A DNA stretch of 64,000 nucleotides from Macrothele yani (GCA_039090855.1 CM077023.1:81443127-81507126), one strand, 5' to 3'. Positions 20,657-32,712 are shown, numbered from the stretch's first letter. Program-made: numbers and translations. The notes: a model not told the origin generated them from the letters alone.

Positions 20657-20984
20657 TTTTGATTAAGGGGCTGGGCACAAATGGCTGTTCCTTCCAGGAA
20701 CACTTTGAATGTGTGGCAGTTTTCCAAGGTGCCTAACGACGGGAAGGAGCTCTTTTGTTTGTCCGAATTTTCACGCCGGTTCATGCGAGTTTAGGGCAAC
20801 TGGCCACAAAAGTTCAAGGGTGTGTGTGTGGGGGGGGTGTGTAAATATTACCCTTTCTAGGCCTATATTGAGTATTGAATTGGGAACTCCAAACAAATTT
20901 CGGGAAAACGTTCTATGTAAGCCAAGCTAGAATTACAGCATAATTCATGCTGTGTTCAGAAACGGTCCCTAAGGTGGGTTTTTT

Positions 20985-22460
20985 TAATAACACTGCAGTT
21001 TTACTTAGGCACTAAATGTTTGCATAACATGTCATGTTTGTAATATTTTTATTTTACTTAATTAATTCATAGGCCCTACACCTTCGCCTTTTTAACAGCT
21101 TTTAATCCGCCGACTTCATATTCGTAATGTTTACGTATCAAATCAAGTCAATAGCATTGCGCTTTTACTTTGGCAGTAAATATTATTAAGTCATAGGCCC
21201 CAGGCCTAGACCTTTTTAGCAGTTTTTATTCTATCAATGCCATATTCACAGCGTTTACACATCAAATAAAGTTAATAATATTGCGCTTTTACTTAGGCAC
21301 GAAATATTAATTCATAGGCCTAGGCTTTTTAACAGTTTTTATTCTACCTATGTCATATTCACAACGTTTTCATATCAAGTCATGTTGCGCTTTTACTTAA
21401 GCACTAAATATTAATTCTTAGGCCCTCGGCCTTTTAAACAGTTTTTATTCTACCGATGTCATATTCACAATGTTTACACTGCAAATCATGATAGTAATAT
21501 TGGGCGTTTACTTAGGCACGAAATATTAATTCATAGGCCAAAGGCCTAGGTCTTTTTAACAGTTTTTAATCTGTCGACTTCATATTCATAACGTTTACGC
21601 ATCAACTCAAGTTAATAGCATTGCACTTTTACTTGGGCAGTAAATATTAAGTCATAGGCCCTAGGCCTAGGCCTTTTTAACAGTTTTTATTCTAACGATG
21701 TCATATACATAACGTTTATGCATGAACTGAAGTTAATCATATTGCACTTTTAATTAGGCACTAATTATTAATTCGTTGGCCCTAGTCCTAAGGCCTAGTA
21801 ATTAATATTGAATGCCGAAGTAAACGCCCAATATTATTAACTTGATTTGCTGCGTAAACGTTGTGAATATGACATTGGTAGAATAAAAACTATTAAAAAG
21901 GCCCAGCCCTAGGGCCTATGAATTAATAGTTCGTGCCTAAGTAAAAGCGTAATATTATTAACTTTATTTGATGTGTAAACGTTGTGAATATGGCATTGAT
22001 AGAGTGTAAAAACTATTGAAAAGGCCTGGGCCTAGGGCCTATGAATTAATATTCCGTGCCTAAGTAAACGCCCAATATTATTAGCTTGATCTCCTGTGTA
22101 AACTTTGTGAATATGACATTGGTGGAATAAAAACTGGTAAAAGGGCCTAGTCCTAAGTCTGTGAATTAATATTTCGTGCCAAAGTAAAAGCGCAATATTA
22201 TTAACTTGATTTGATGTGTAAACGTTGTGAATATGACGTTGGTAAAAAAAGTGTTAAAAAGGCCTAGTAGACCTTGGGCCTGTCACTTTAATATTTAGTG
22301 CCTAAGAACTTGATTTGATACGTAAACATTATGAATATGAAGTCGGCGGATTAAAAGCTGTTAAAAAGGCGAAGGTGCAGGGCCTATGAATTAATTAAGT
22401 AAAAGAAAAATATTACGAACTTCACATGTTTTGTCTAAGTAAAAGTGCAGCGTTATTAAA
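20985..22460. repeat. Inverted tandem arrays of a ~120-bp unit (core of foldback A)
   Basis: Unit starts (TTTTACTTAGGCA and variants) lie near 21001, 21164, 21288, 21390, 21506, 21627 and 21743. Reverse-oriented units start near 21815, 21932, 22055, 22176, 22298 and 22432. The unit contains the palindrome CCTAGGCCTAGG. Confidence 0.85.
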
Positions 22461-22925
22461 AAAATTACAACTTATCGTTTTTTCTGAACACAGCAATAAT
22501 TCTCGCTTGGCTTACATAGAACGTTTTCCCGAAATTTGTTTGGAGTTCCAAATTCAGTTATCACTATAGGCCAAGAAACGTCAATCTTTATCCCCCCCCC
22601 TCGAACTTTTGTGACCAGTTGCCCTAAGTATAAACCTGCATGGAAATTCAGGCCAACAAAAGAGCTCCTTCCTGTCGTTCGACACCTTGGAAAACGTCCA
22701 CACATCATTCGGAAACTTGGAAAACTGCCACACATCATTCGGAAACTTGGAAAACTGCCACACATTCAAAGTGTTCCTCGGAGGAACAGCAATTTGTGAC
22801 AGGCCCCTTAATGAAAAACATGTGGCAGATTTCCTGTGTGGCGGTTTTCCGAAGTGTTGCAGTTTTCCATGTTGCTGAAAGACGTTTGGCAGTTTTCCTG
22901 TGTGGCGGTTTTCCGCCAACCGGAT

Positions 22926-24499
22926 GAAACACTGCGCAACATAGTGCATTTGGCGCATATTTACACCAGTCAGGTTGAACATGTTGCATAAGTGTATCAT
23001 GTTGCACTCTATTTACCTTTGCTTTCTATTCTTAATGGTGTTTACCTGAAAAGTTCATCTTAATGAAACAAAAGTTTGTGGATGCCTATGCAGGCTCTCT
23101 GGCTGAGGACTGTGCAATTGTCTGCAGCTGTATTCAGTCACTCAGCTTCAGATAATATTTCAATTTCCCATTTTTTTTAGAAAATTTTACTGGTTTGTAC
23201 TGATTTAATTTTAAAAGAATTGTAGACACTTGAAAATACTAATAAAGTAGAAAAATAAGCAATTCATCTCAAAAGTAGCAGTGAAAGTTTTGCATTCAAC
23301 AATGCCTGTAATTGCTCTTGAATTGTAATGATCAATATCGTAATTATTGTGTGGTGCCTTCCTTACACGAAACCATTCACTCGTCCTGTGATTGAAACCG
23401 ATTTTTACAAGTGATTGTCAAGAACCAATTTGGCATAGTTTCTGTGTTTGTTTGAAACTTTGCATTCTAGTAAGGAAGATATTATTAGTGCATGATTGGT
23501 AAAAGTGGGGTCGAGATGAAATGCCGGATGTGGCTAGACAGAAAACTTGGACTACATGTGTTTTGTTGTGAGAACTGCAATGTTGTACTCCTTTTATGCA
23601 GTTATCAAATTAATCAGTAGAAATGCAACCCTTTTTAAAATACAAAATAAAAGTTCACACCATAACTGCATATACTTCTTAAAATATAACGCAAATAAAA
23701 ATTATGTGACCATAAACTGTCTCTTCAACCAAATGTTAAAATGTTATTACATTTAGGATATCCCTGGTTAATGTAAGATTGTTAAGATTCAAACAACCTA
23801 AGATCTAAAATCGTAAGATTTTAATTCATATGGTAGATATCAATATGAAAAAACAATGTAAAGGGCAGCATTTTTTCTAACTTTCCAAAATAATGTCTTA
23901 TTAGCTCTTATTAACGGTGTAATAATTTAACCTCCCTGTCATCGGTAAAAATTATTTGAAAAGCAGTACCAACACATGAAAATTGTTATCTTGCAATAGT
24001 ACTCAGCAAAAAAATTCTCTGATGGCTGTCAGTAAAAATGAAGGAAAAGAACCTTTCATAACTGAGGTTACCGATCGTATTATTCATATAGACTAAGTAT
24101 TATAACACTAAAGGAAAAAAAACAATACGTGTACAGAAATACGAAAAAAAGAAGCAAAGTACCAGGGAAAATTCAACGTTTCTAGTATGAAATAATAATA
24201 CAGTGAAATCTGCAAATAACGGTCAATGCTCGGACTAGGGAAAGAAACTTTGAAGAAGTAAAACCTAAGTTAACATTACTAGATCGTTACGTTTCCGCAA
24301 AAGCGGAGTAAATGAATGAAGCTTGTGCACAATAAAGAAAACGTTGCAGTGCTTTTTACAAATGCTGTCTGCTGAATAAAATTGAATATAATAATTAAAT
24401 AAATAATACATCGTTTACAGGATTTTAAAAAAAGTGTCTGACGTGTTTGGTGTTAAACAGCCCTCAGAAACGGCAAGCTAGGAGATTAGGGTTAGGGTA
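22926..24499. other. No gene recognised
   Basis: AT-rich sequence. The only shared segment is the one at 23077-23122 (see 15555-15596). Confidence 0.35.
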
Positions 24500-25037
24500 T
24501 GCTATATGAAAGCAAAATGTTTGACAGTAAAGCGCAACTGCACAGTTAGCTGGCGGCACGCCATAAAGCAGGAACGGAGCCCACAGGAACCAAACCAAGA
24601 AACACCGCCCTCAACAGGCAAAATTCCAAGCGTTATCAAATACTCTCGTGGCCCCCGGAGGCGATTTAAACATACATGGTAGCTGCATCTCACCTCACGT
24701 AGAGCTTTTAACTCCTTTCTTTTCATTAAGCATACCACTGTTCCAGCCATAATCCATCCCATTATGCCTATATCAATAAATATTCTTTGTCCCTATCTTA
24801 TTCCTCTTGCCGAAGTACCGAAGGAATAGTTGTACCCGAAGTACCAAAGAACAGGGTGTCCGTTACATCCCCTTCGGGGCTGACTGGAGTGTCCGCTGAC
24901 CGCTGTTAAAGAGTTCTCATTGTTCGGAGGTTACCGTTAATGTTAATCCTACGGAAGTTGTCCGGTACCAACCAAAACTTGCCGTTGCTTGGAGGTTACC
25001 GTTGTACGGAGGTGTCCATTAATGGAAGTTCACTATA
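24500..25037 (+). mobile_element. Possible pogo/Tigger-like fragment, second copy
   Basis: It matches 2290-2589 in order (CTTTTCATTAAGCATACCAC, GCCGAAGTACCGAAGGA, AGGGTGTCCGTTA, TGTCCGCTGACCGCTGTTAA, GGAGGTGTCCATTAATGG) and ends near the same terminal word, AAGTTCACTATA. No transposase text is visible. A 86-codon minus frame at its left has no motif. Confidence 0.35.
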
Positions 25038-25161
25038 ATATTTCCTTTAACTGTTTGATTTACGTACGTACGTATGAGTATTGCATTGATTTTAATTCTA
25101 CATTGTTAATTGATTTCGGTGGTGCAATGTAATAGAATTACTACTTACTTTTATTTTGCAG

Positions 25162-25220
25162 AGGTGAAACGAAATTCTGCCAGCAAATCCATGTACGAGC
25201 TGGGCAACTTGAGCTTTTAA
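25162..25220 (+). CDS. Possible terminal coding exon
   Basis: A strong acceptor (ACTTTTATTTTGCAG, ending 25161) is followed by an open stretch reading VKRNSASKSMYELGNLSF and a TAA at 25218-25220. Nothing upstream could be joined to it with confidence, and a chance match to an acceptor is quite possible. Confidence 0.2.
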
Positions 25221-25494
25221 TTGCTGTGGTGCTAGGATGATACAACTGTATCTCACAGCCTGATACATTACCATCACCTAATTGACGAAAGGGAAATCAT
25301 TGAAAAATCAGAGCTTGTAATATAAGTCATCATATGGTACATCAGTGCAAAATTTAGTAGGTACAAAAAATATGAGATTAATAAAAAAAGAAAAAAAAGA
25401 AGGCAAACTCGGTGCTGAACACAAAAATAATAAAGGATATGCTTCTTCAGCTTTTAATGTTTTAGACAAAAATGAATATTAGTTTTAATCAAGT

Positions 25495-25855
25495 ATAAGT
25501 GTGTTTACAAGAATCCTAGGGATAAGTAAAAAAGATCACATCACAAACATAACCATCAGAAATTTAACTGGAGTAAAAGAAGTAGTGAAAACGATATATG
25601 ACAGCAAGTCACGATGGGCAGGTCGTATCGCCAGACTCACCGACGACAGGTGGACCTACCGTGTCACAAACTGGTATCCAAGATCAACTAAGAGAAAACC
25701 TGGTAGAACTCCAACTAGATGGGGAGATCCTTTAACCAGAGCGATAAGAAACCGCTGAAGAAGACTGGCTCCGGATCGCCCTCGCTGGAAGCTTTGCGAC
25801 CTGCATTCATGGAGAAATCTGAATGAAAGTTAATAAGTGTAATAAATGTTTACAC
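25495..25855 (+). pseudogene. RTE-type LINE 3' end fragment (RTE-2), 5'-truncated
   Basis: The plus frame reads MFTRILGISKKDHITNITIR, SRWAGRIARLTDDRWTYRVT, NWYPRSTKRKPGRTPTRWGD and, after a stop at 25756, a frame with WKLCDLHSWRN. This is the C-terminal domain downstream of RT in RTE elements (W-G/AH-ARL-DDRW, then R.GRP..RW.D). The RT itself is absent. The fragment differs in sequence from RTE-1. Confidence 0.75.
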
Positions 25856-27964
25856 TGGAAATGACATGCCTACTACATTACTTTCCCACGCATAAATTGA
25901 ATGCCTTCCCTACATCTGTACTAACCAGAACAAATGGACTTTTTAGAGCTCCAGTGTATAATACTGCTTTCGCATCCACGGATCTTGAATGTTTTCCGTA
26001 AATATTTGCTTAAATATCAAGGTTTTAATGACCGGTGGTGGTAAAAGTTGCCCGATGTAAAATAATTTCAATACAAAAAGTGACAGTAGAATATCAGTAT
26101 GTAAAAATATGATCAGTTTATATTTCCAGAAGGTTAAACTATTAAGGAAAAGATGATAAAAAGAAGTTGCGGTAATGACTCTACAGCACATGCGCCCCTA
26201 ACAAAATATAAAAGATTTGAGGAGGAATACAAAATTTTACAAAATTTTAGAAGCTGGGATGAACAAAATGAGAACTGGTGGAATCCATTTTATTATGCCC
26301 TGATATGTTTTTACCCAAAAATTCGCACTACTTACATTTATTATTTAATCTCTTCTTCAGTGGCTGAAGGGGGAGGTGGAATGGGCTCGACAGATGGTTT
26401 GAATGGAATTTTGAAAAAATCTTGCATGAAACAGATAATCATAAATATTAACATACTGATGAAAATTTACAGATAATGGTAAAAGTTTATGTAAGGCATA
26501 AAAAAAATGCAGCTTTGAAATGAAACAAGCTGGAAGTCAACAAGTAAATTAAATCTGTATCAGGATAGAAAAATCATAAAAACTGTCCTTGAATTTTTGT
26601 AGCCATGTGAAGAAATAATGCAGCAAATGTAAACAGAATACTTCAAAACCTAAAGAGGGAAGGTTAAATATTTTTCTAATTTTTCTGCAAGTACGGCTCT
26701 TATTGGTACAGGATGTTGTGAAGGATGTAATGAAGATTTTGGTCATGATGCTGTCCAAACTGAAGGGCCACAGATGTTTCAGGTCCCATTCTAGTTAGCA
26801 TTGCCATGTTTAAGAGCATTGATGGCTTCCGACAAACCGAAAATTAGTTTCTAAAACTTTTTTGTTAAATCACTCAAATGATCACAAATATAATTCTATT
26901 ATTTACGCATTCTATTTATTTACAAGAAGACTTTGTGCAGCATGATTCATGTGTTATGACTAAAGAATATTGTTGCAACTGCCAGATCTGCAGTATCAAT
27001 GTAAAGACAATTATGCAAATTTAAGTGATGTATTCCGTTTACAGAGGAAAATCCAAAAATGATGGCATACAATAATTATTTGATGTTAAGAAAAATATTC
27101 AAATGGTTGTACTGAAGAATTTCAGTTATCAACGGAGAAGAAATGGACTGTGTGTGCAGAATTGCCTTGGTGCGTTTACCCCTTGGCGCTGTAGAGGAAA
27201 AACGGAAAATAAACAACTCTAACAGTAAACTAAATCTAATAAATCTAGACTTTGATTTGACCAACAGATAGCTTATTATTTATGATATATCAAAATGAAA
27301 AATGGAAATTCGAATTTTCAAAGCCAGAAGCTATAGATACATCCGTTTTCAAAAATGCTTGCAGAAGGTAAACTAAGGTAATTGAATAAGAAGCAAAAAA
27401 AAATGTGCAATGCATATGGAAAATTAAATGGAGAAGCGAAAGCTGAAGTTACCATTAACACTCAGATCTAAGGTTTTCTAGTGACCATTTCGTTTAACAC
27501 AATCTCTAAATGGATATGAAGAAATGGGTTTTATTAAGTGGATTTCAGAAAAAGCAAAACCGAGGAAAGAAAATAGTTGGCAGTCCAATAAAAAAAATAA
27601 CGTCGAAGGGTGTGTATGTGTACAGGAACTTATGTTTTGCTCTATTTACAAAACTATTCAATTTCTGATTCTGACTCTGTGAAGTTGCTCACAACGTTAG
27701 TTCGATCTTTGTTACACTTTATTTTGGAGGACACACCGTTTTTTGATCGGTTTGTAGATTTATTGCTTGCAAAATAACTCCATTTGCTCTGGGTTTAAAA
27801 TGTGCTTACTTATGAATGATACGTTTCGCAAGCTTTTCCATTTTGTATTAAATTGATTTCTTCCCAGTCTCTCTGTTTGCACTTTTTCAAAGTACTTTAA
27901 TTTTCCAAGTTTTTCACATTAAACGCTTAATGCGATTGATTTATAATTCGGAGCACAGCTAGCA
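25856..27964. other. No gene recognised
   Basis: AT-rich intergenic or intronic sequence. The 107-codon plus frame at 26153-26476 has no recognisable motif and low-complexity composition. Confidence 0.35.
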
Positions 27965-29165
27965 TGCAGAATATAAGAGCCGTAACTTTCGGGTTAAGAG
28001 CTGCGCCTGACAAAAATCGTTATTTCGAAAAAAAATTCGTTGGAAGACCCGCACATTGGCATAAGCACCGCACCACAAAATTTTATAATCTCTTAGCCAT
28101 TGATGTAAAATTTCGACACAAACAACGTCGTAATACGTTTGGATCACTACTTGAAATACTTGTAATTCTTCCATAACCCTTTTTAAGTTATTTCCGGTAA
28201 TTTAGTGCGATAATATAGAAATGAAATGGATGATGGTATTGAAAATCCCAAATGTTCTTTCATTTATTATAATCTTTATTTATTTCCGCTTAATAGTTCT
28301 TAGGGGGTGATATTTATTATGAATTCCGGCATGAAAATATAGTTTTTGCGGCATGAATCACGGGAGTCATTTTTAGTTGAAAAACCTGATTTGTGCTATG
28401 AAAGAATATCTGAACAAAATTAAAGTCAGAAATATAAAACATCTTTTTTTTTTTTATAGAAGAAAGTTTATGAAAAAAGTTTAAAAAATTGTTAATAAAG
28501 GGATGAATGAAGCAGAAACGTTCTGGAAAGAAGAAATTAAAATCAAATTTGTCTTTATTTCAAATACTTTTACTGTCTGTGTGAAAACCACAAATATTAT
28601 TTTTGACAAGTTTTGACACTGTCTGTAGAACAACAATAAGTTCTTAGAAGTGTTCCAGGTTGTGACATGACAGAAACTTGGAACAACTGCCATAAATTCT
28701 TCTTACTCATTTTTGGCTTCAAAGGTACTGCCCACCACGTAAGAGCGACATGGCCCCAACTTCATCTTGAATAGTAGCTGGCTTTAACATCGCATCTTGG
28801 GAGGGTCAGAAAGAAAGAATCACCCGAAGATCAGAGATTTAGCTATGTTTTAAAACTTATGCTCAGTGCAGTTTTGTAAGAAAAGTGGGAAAGACAAGTT
28901 ACTATTAAAAAAAATAGTAGTAATGGATCTTCCTAGTGTTCTCGTTAACTTTGCAGGGATAAATGGATGCCTTAAAAAGACAGAAAAAGTCATGTCTGTT
29001 TACTGTGAGAGTGATATCACACACAAACTTACAATTGCTGTTTTCTGAGCAGTTGTCTAGGAAAAAAATTCGGGGTTACCTCCACATCGGCATAAGAACC
29101 GCAGGGTGGGCAAACCGCACTTTTTTCACCATAAGAACCACAGCTCTTGTCCAAAAGTTACACTA
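27965..29165. mobile_element. Candidate foldback element D
   Basis: The left end CCGTAACTTTCGGG..AAGAGCTGCGCC and the right end (reverse complement) TGTAACTTTTGGACAAGAGC are imperfect inverted copies. Just inside each end lies a GGCATAAG.ACCGCA word (28058 and 29088). The 1-kb interior is AT-rich without coding text. The evidence is thin and no target duplication was found. Confidence 0.35.
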
Positions 29166-30607
29166 AATGAATAAATCAAAACTGGATTTTAAGCTACTGT
29201 GCTTTATACTTAACATAAGAATTAAACATGGAAAAAATTATGTTCCCAAAAGGAATTCGTGACTTTCATAAAAATTTTCCCTGACTATATACTTGATACT
29301 GACTGAAATAGAAATTCCTTCTACCAATATGTTAAAGGTAAGTTCTCATTTTTAAACATTCTTCATGTACTTTTGTTTCTTACACGTTTTTTTTTATCCG
29401 AACATGAAATGAAAAGAAGCTGGTTTATTCTAATCATGATTTTACCACTTTGTTAATTTTTTTGTCCTGAAAAAAGAAGAAAATAAGATACTGAAATAAA
29501 AATTCCTTCTATGAATATGTTAAGGATAAGTCCTCATTTTTAAACAGTCTTTGCGTATTTTTGTCTCTGTTTTTCTTCTTCCAGGACAAAAAACCTGAAC
29601 AAAGTAGTAAAATCATGATCAGAATGAACAAGCTTTTCAGTTCATGTTCAGATAAAACAAGCTTCTTCTCACTTTCCTGTTTTCAAAATTATATGCGAAA
29701 GTCGTTCTGTTATCCTCCACTCCGGTGGGTTTTAAGAGGTTCAATACGCTATTTCATTGTAGCACCAAAGCAATTCTTTCAGAACAAAGGTAGGCAAACT
29801 TATTATGCGTTTGACCCACATGGTTAGAATGGAAAGTTAGCTAAAGGTAGGCCACACAAATAAATCGACGGCATCTTTATCCTTTCTTTTAAACATAAGA
29901 GCAACAGAGCACCAGTAACTTTCGAAAAGAATAAAAGTTTTAGTAACCGCTTCGAAGTTAATGATACTGCATCTGATCTGACCAGTACAAAATGAAACAC
30001 ATGTAATACCTTTTACATACAGCTTTTAGGATGTGTGTGACGTTGTACAGTCACATAATCAGCAAATGTTTCATTAAACTGTTTCTGATTAATATTTTAT
30101 TTACACAGCATTGAAATTTGGATAGGCTAAAGATTTTAGTAATGGAAATTTCTGCATTTGTACTGAAAAACTAAAACCACAAAATATCCTGCATTTCAGC
30201 TTTAAAATCGAAATAGTAAAAATTCTGTATTTGAACTAATTCGATATCTGACATTCTATGTTATGATTTTGAAGAAATGCCTGTGGCTAATATTTGTCAA
30301 TATGAAATCTGATACCAGTTGGAAAGAGTAATTAACAGATACGTATGTATGAACAATGATGCTAATGGTCTTCAGTTATTCTTCAGAGCTACTTCCAAAT
30401 TGCAATCTTGAAAAATGTTTGCTAACTGATATAAATGTTTTGCGAAAACGGTTTGCTATAAGTCCTTTATTTTGGAATTATTTTTTACATTAATTTTGTG
30501 GGTAAGTTTTATTAAGACCATATCGCAGAAGGAAGTCTTATTTTCGAGGTTTTGGAATGATGTGTTTGTGTACAAGTTGTCAGAAGAGACTGAATTTGAA
30601 GACAGAT
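29166..30607. other. No gene; a mixed direct and inverted duplication at 29302-29660
   Basis: Apart from the duplicated block described separately, the sequence is AT-rich and unrecognised. Confidence 0.35.
29302..29660. repeat. Interleaved direct and inverted duplication
   Basis: The segment 29302-29385 (TGAAATAGAAATTCCTTCTA..) recurs directly at 29492-29572. Between and after these, 29390-29470 (CGAACATGAAATGAAAAG.., AATCATGATTTTAC) recurs inverted at 29577-29660, giving the order D, I, D, I-inverted. Confidence 0.75.
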
Positions 30608-30639
30608 GCTACTCTGAGTTTAGGATATTTGGGCGACGG

Positions 30640-30755
30640 ACTTTTGGGCACCCGGACTTTTGGGCACCGGACATTTGGGCACCCGGACATTTGGGCACCC
30701 GGACTTTTGGGCACCGGACATTTGGGCACCCGGACATTTGGGCACCCGGACATTT
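30640..30755. repeat. Minisatellite at left end of foldback C
   Basis: Eight to nine units of about 13-14 bases, alternating CGGACATTTGGGCACC and CGGACTTTTGGGCACC. Confidence 0.9.
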
Positions 30756-31169
30756 TGGCACAAATCTTTAGGGGCCGTACAAAAATTGCCGTTTTTTGGC
30801 GCTGTGAGGGGAATTGAATGGAGAAAACGTTTCCAGTAAGACAAACGACAATTATAATTGAATTTAAAAAAATATTACAATGCACAAATTTTGAAGATGA
30901 CAATACGTTTTTTTGGGTGTAAATATGACAAGCATAATATCCGAAAACTTGACAATTTCGTCGTCCTGGATCGGGATTACATAGCTCATAACCATGAATA
31001 TGGATTACATCATATTCATGATTACATAGCACCAAGGACGCCAATTGTCGGGGGAGCCCCCCTCCGCCGTTAATATAGCCAAATTTTTGATAAATTAAAA
31101 ACACTAAAATAGACGAAACCTTTTTCTAAATGTTTGACAGCCTTGAAGGAGGTAAGGATTTTTCTCCCC

Positions 31170-31830
31170 CCCCCCCCCCCCCGACAGGTTTGCTGAGTAG
31201 GCATGTGCACTCAAATAATCTATCGAGTTGTAGCTTGTAAATGCTATAAAAATCTCCCGATTGGACGATAAATTTTTAAAATTTTACAGTATTGGTATTA
31301 ACCCCCCGCCACGTTTTCAGAGTAGGCACGTGCGCTCAGATAATGTGTCGAGTTGTAGCTTGTAAATGCTGAAGGTAATGTTTTTTCTTTTTCACTATTT
31401 TAATTTGTTACCTAATTTTGTTGTCTATAATCATGCTATCTTTTGTGTGAAAGCTTCAGCTCCTGAAAATTTTGTTTACTATGTCAAAAAAGTTGAAGCA
31501 GTAAGCAAATGTTCACTTTCCGTCAAGAATGCATTCCTAACAGTCCTGATCTCCCGATCGGACGAGAAATTTTTCATATTTTACACTTTTAGTATTACCC
31601 CCCCCCGACAGGTTTGCTCAGTAGGTTCATGCCCTGAGATAATGTCTCCAGTTGTAGTTTGTAAATGCTGAAAATCTACCGATCGGACGATTCTTCATAT
31701 TTTACACCTTTGATATACCCCCACCCCCACCCCCGACAGGTTTGCTGAGTAGGCACGTGCCCTCAAATAATCTGTCGAGTTGTAGCTTGTAAATGTTAAA
31801 AATCTCCCGATTGGACGATAAATTTTAGAA
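31170..31830. repeat. ~126-bp tandem repeat in foldback C, four units
   Basis: Units start at GACAGGTTTGCTGAGTAGGC (31183) and its variants at 31310, 31608 and 31733, each followed by TCGAGTTGTAGCTTGTAAAT and CTCCCGATTGGACGATAAA. An unrelated insertion of about 170 bp separates units two and three. Long C runs precede the units. Confidence 0.85.
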
Positions 31831-32209
31831 CAAAAACTGTTAAAAAGGCCTAGGGCCTATGAATTAATATTTAGTGCTTAAGTAAAAGCGCAATGCGATT
31901 AACTTGATTTGATACGTAAACGTTATGAATATGACATCGGTAGAAAAAAGACTGTCAAAAGGGCCTACGAATGAGGCATAGTAATTTAGTGCCTAATTAA
32001 GTAAAAGACAAATATTAATAACTTGACATGTTATGTAAATATTTAGTGCCTAAGTAACTTACGGCGAACATTTTCTCGGTCAAACTCTTACTATTGGGCC
32101 AAGAAACGGCAGTTGTTATACGGCCCCTTAAACATTTGTGCCCAAAAGTCCGAGTGCCAAAATGTCCGGTGCCCAAATGTCCGCCCCGTCTTTCTGACAG
32201 AAAATCGTA

Positions 32210-32420
32210 AATATGTCTCAATTTCTTAATGATTATGAGATTAAACGGAAAATTTTTTGTGCACACCACTTGCCCAAAAGTCCGAGTGCCAAAATGTCCG
32301 GTGCCCAAATGTCCGCCCCGTCTTTCTGACAGAAAATCGTAAATATGTCTCAATATCTTGATGATTATGAGATAAAACGGAAAATTTTTTGTGCACACCA
32401 CTTGCTCAAGTAGGGAGAAA
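32210..32420. repeat. Tandem duplication within the right end of foldback C
   Basis: A segment of about 130 bp containing CCCCGTCTTTCTGACAGAAA, ATCGTAAATATGTCTCAAT and GTGCACACCACTTGC is present twice in direct orientation with very few differences. Confidence 0.85.
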
Positions 32421-32712
32421 TATAGGAACACTATAATTTTTAACGCAGCGCAATTTCATTGCTTTAAAAGGGAATGTGCCCAAATGTCCGGGTGCCCAAA
32501 TGTCCGGTGCCCAAATGTCCGAACCCGGCTACTCTTAAAGATGGCAGTTGGCTGAAAGATCGAAAAAATTATAGATCATTTTTTTAAAGGATTGTCATAA
32601 GTGGGCCAGATTAAACTACAGTATGGGCCTTAAGTTGCTGTCTCCTGTAGAATACTGGAACTTGAAAATGAAGTGTTCATGCATAATCCCTCTGCTTTTA
32701 TTTACTTTTCAG

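Larger units (their letters stand above)
20490..22925. mobile_element. Foldback element A with minisatellite ends and satellite arms
   Basis: Two inverted arms of more than 1 kb meet near 21790. From outside in, each arm has a degenerate 14-15-bp minisatellite (GGAAAACTGCCACACA), a unique segment (TGTGGCAGTTTTCCAAGGTG, GAAGGAGCTCTTTTGTT, GGAACTCCAAACAAATTTCG, TGTAAGCCAAGC) and a tandem array of about 120-bp units (TTTTACTTAGGCACGAAATA, TTCATAGGCCTAGGC, ATATTCACAACGTTTA). Seven units run one way and about six the other. No transposase is present. It shares the unique segment with element B and the array unit with element C. The outer edges and target duplication are not resolved. Confidence 0.8.
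30616..32527. mobile_element. Foldback element C with minisatellite ends and 8-bp target duplication
   Basis: A 1912-bp element is flanked by the direct repeat GCTACTCT at 30608-30615 and 32528-32535. The left end is an array of CGGACATTTGGGCACC-type units (30640-30755); the same units lie inverted at the right end (32130-32180, 32270-32320, 32476-32520). Inside the left array is AAATTGCCGTTTTTTGGC then GAGAAAACGTTT, with an inverted counterpart near 32060-32120, related to the unique segment of elements A and B. The core contains a tandem array (31170-31830) and a copy of the A-type 120-bp unit (31820-32050). No coding region is present: the apparent GHLGTRTFG-type peptides are translations of the minisatellite. 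Confidence 0.8.

Noticed and set aside
22472..23000. Minus-strand frames with repeated SFPSFRMMCG peptides
   Set aside because: Same cause: minisatellite at the end of foldback A.
26153..26476. A 107-codon plus-strand open frame
   Set aside because: No recognisable domain and no splice or poly-A context; length is expected by chance in this much sequence.
30472..30844. Open frames coding repeated GHLGTRTFG or GAQMSGCPNV peptides
   Set aside because: They are translations of the 13-14-bp minisatellite at the end of foldback C; unit length and frame changes show no coding constraint.
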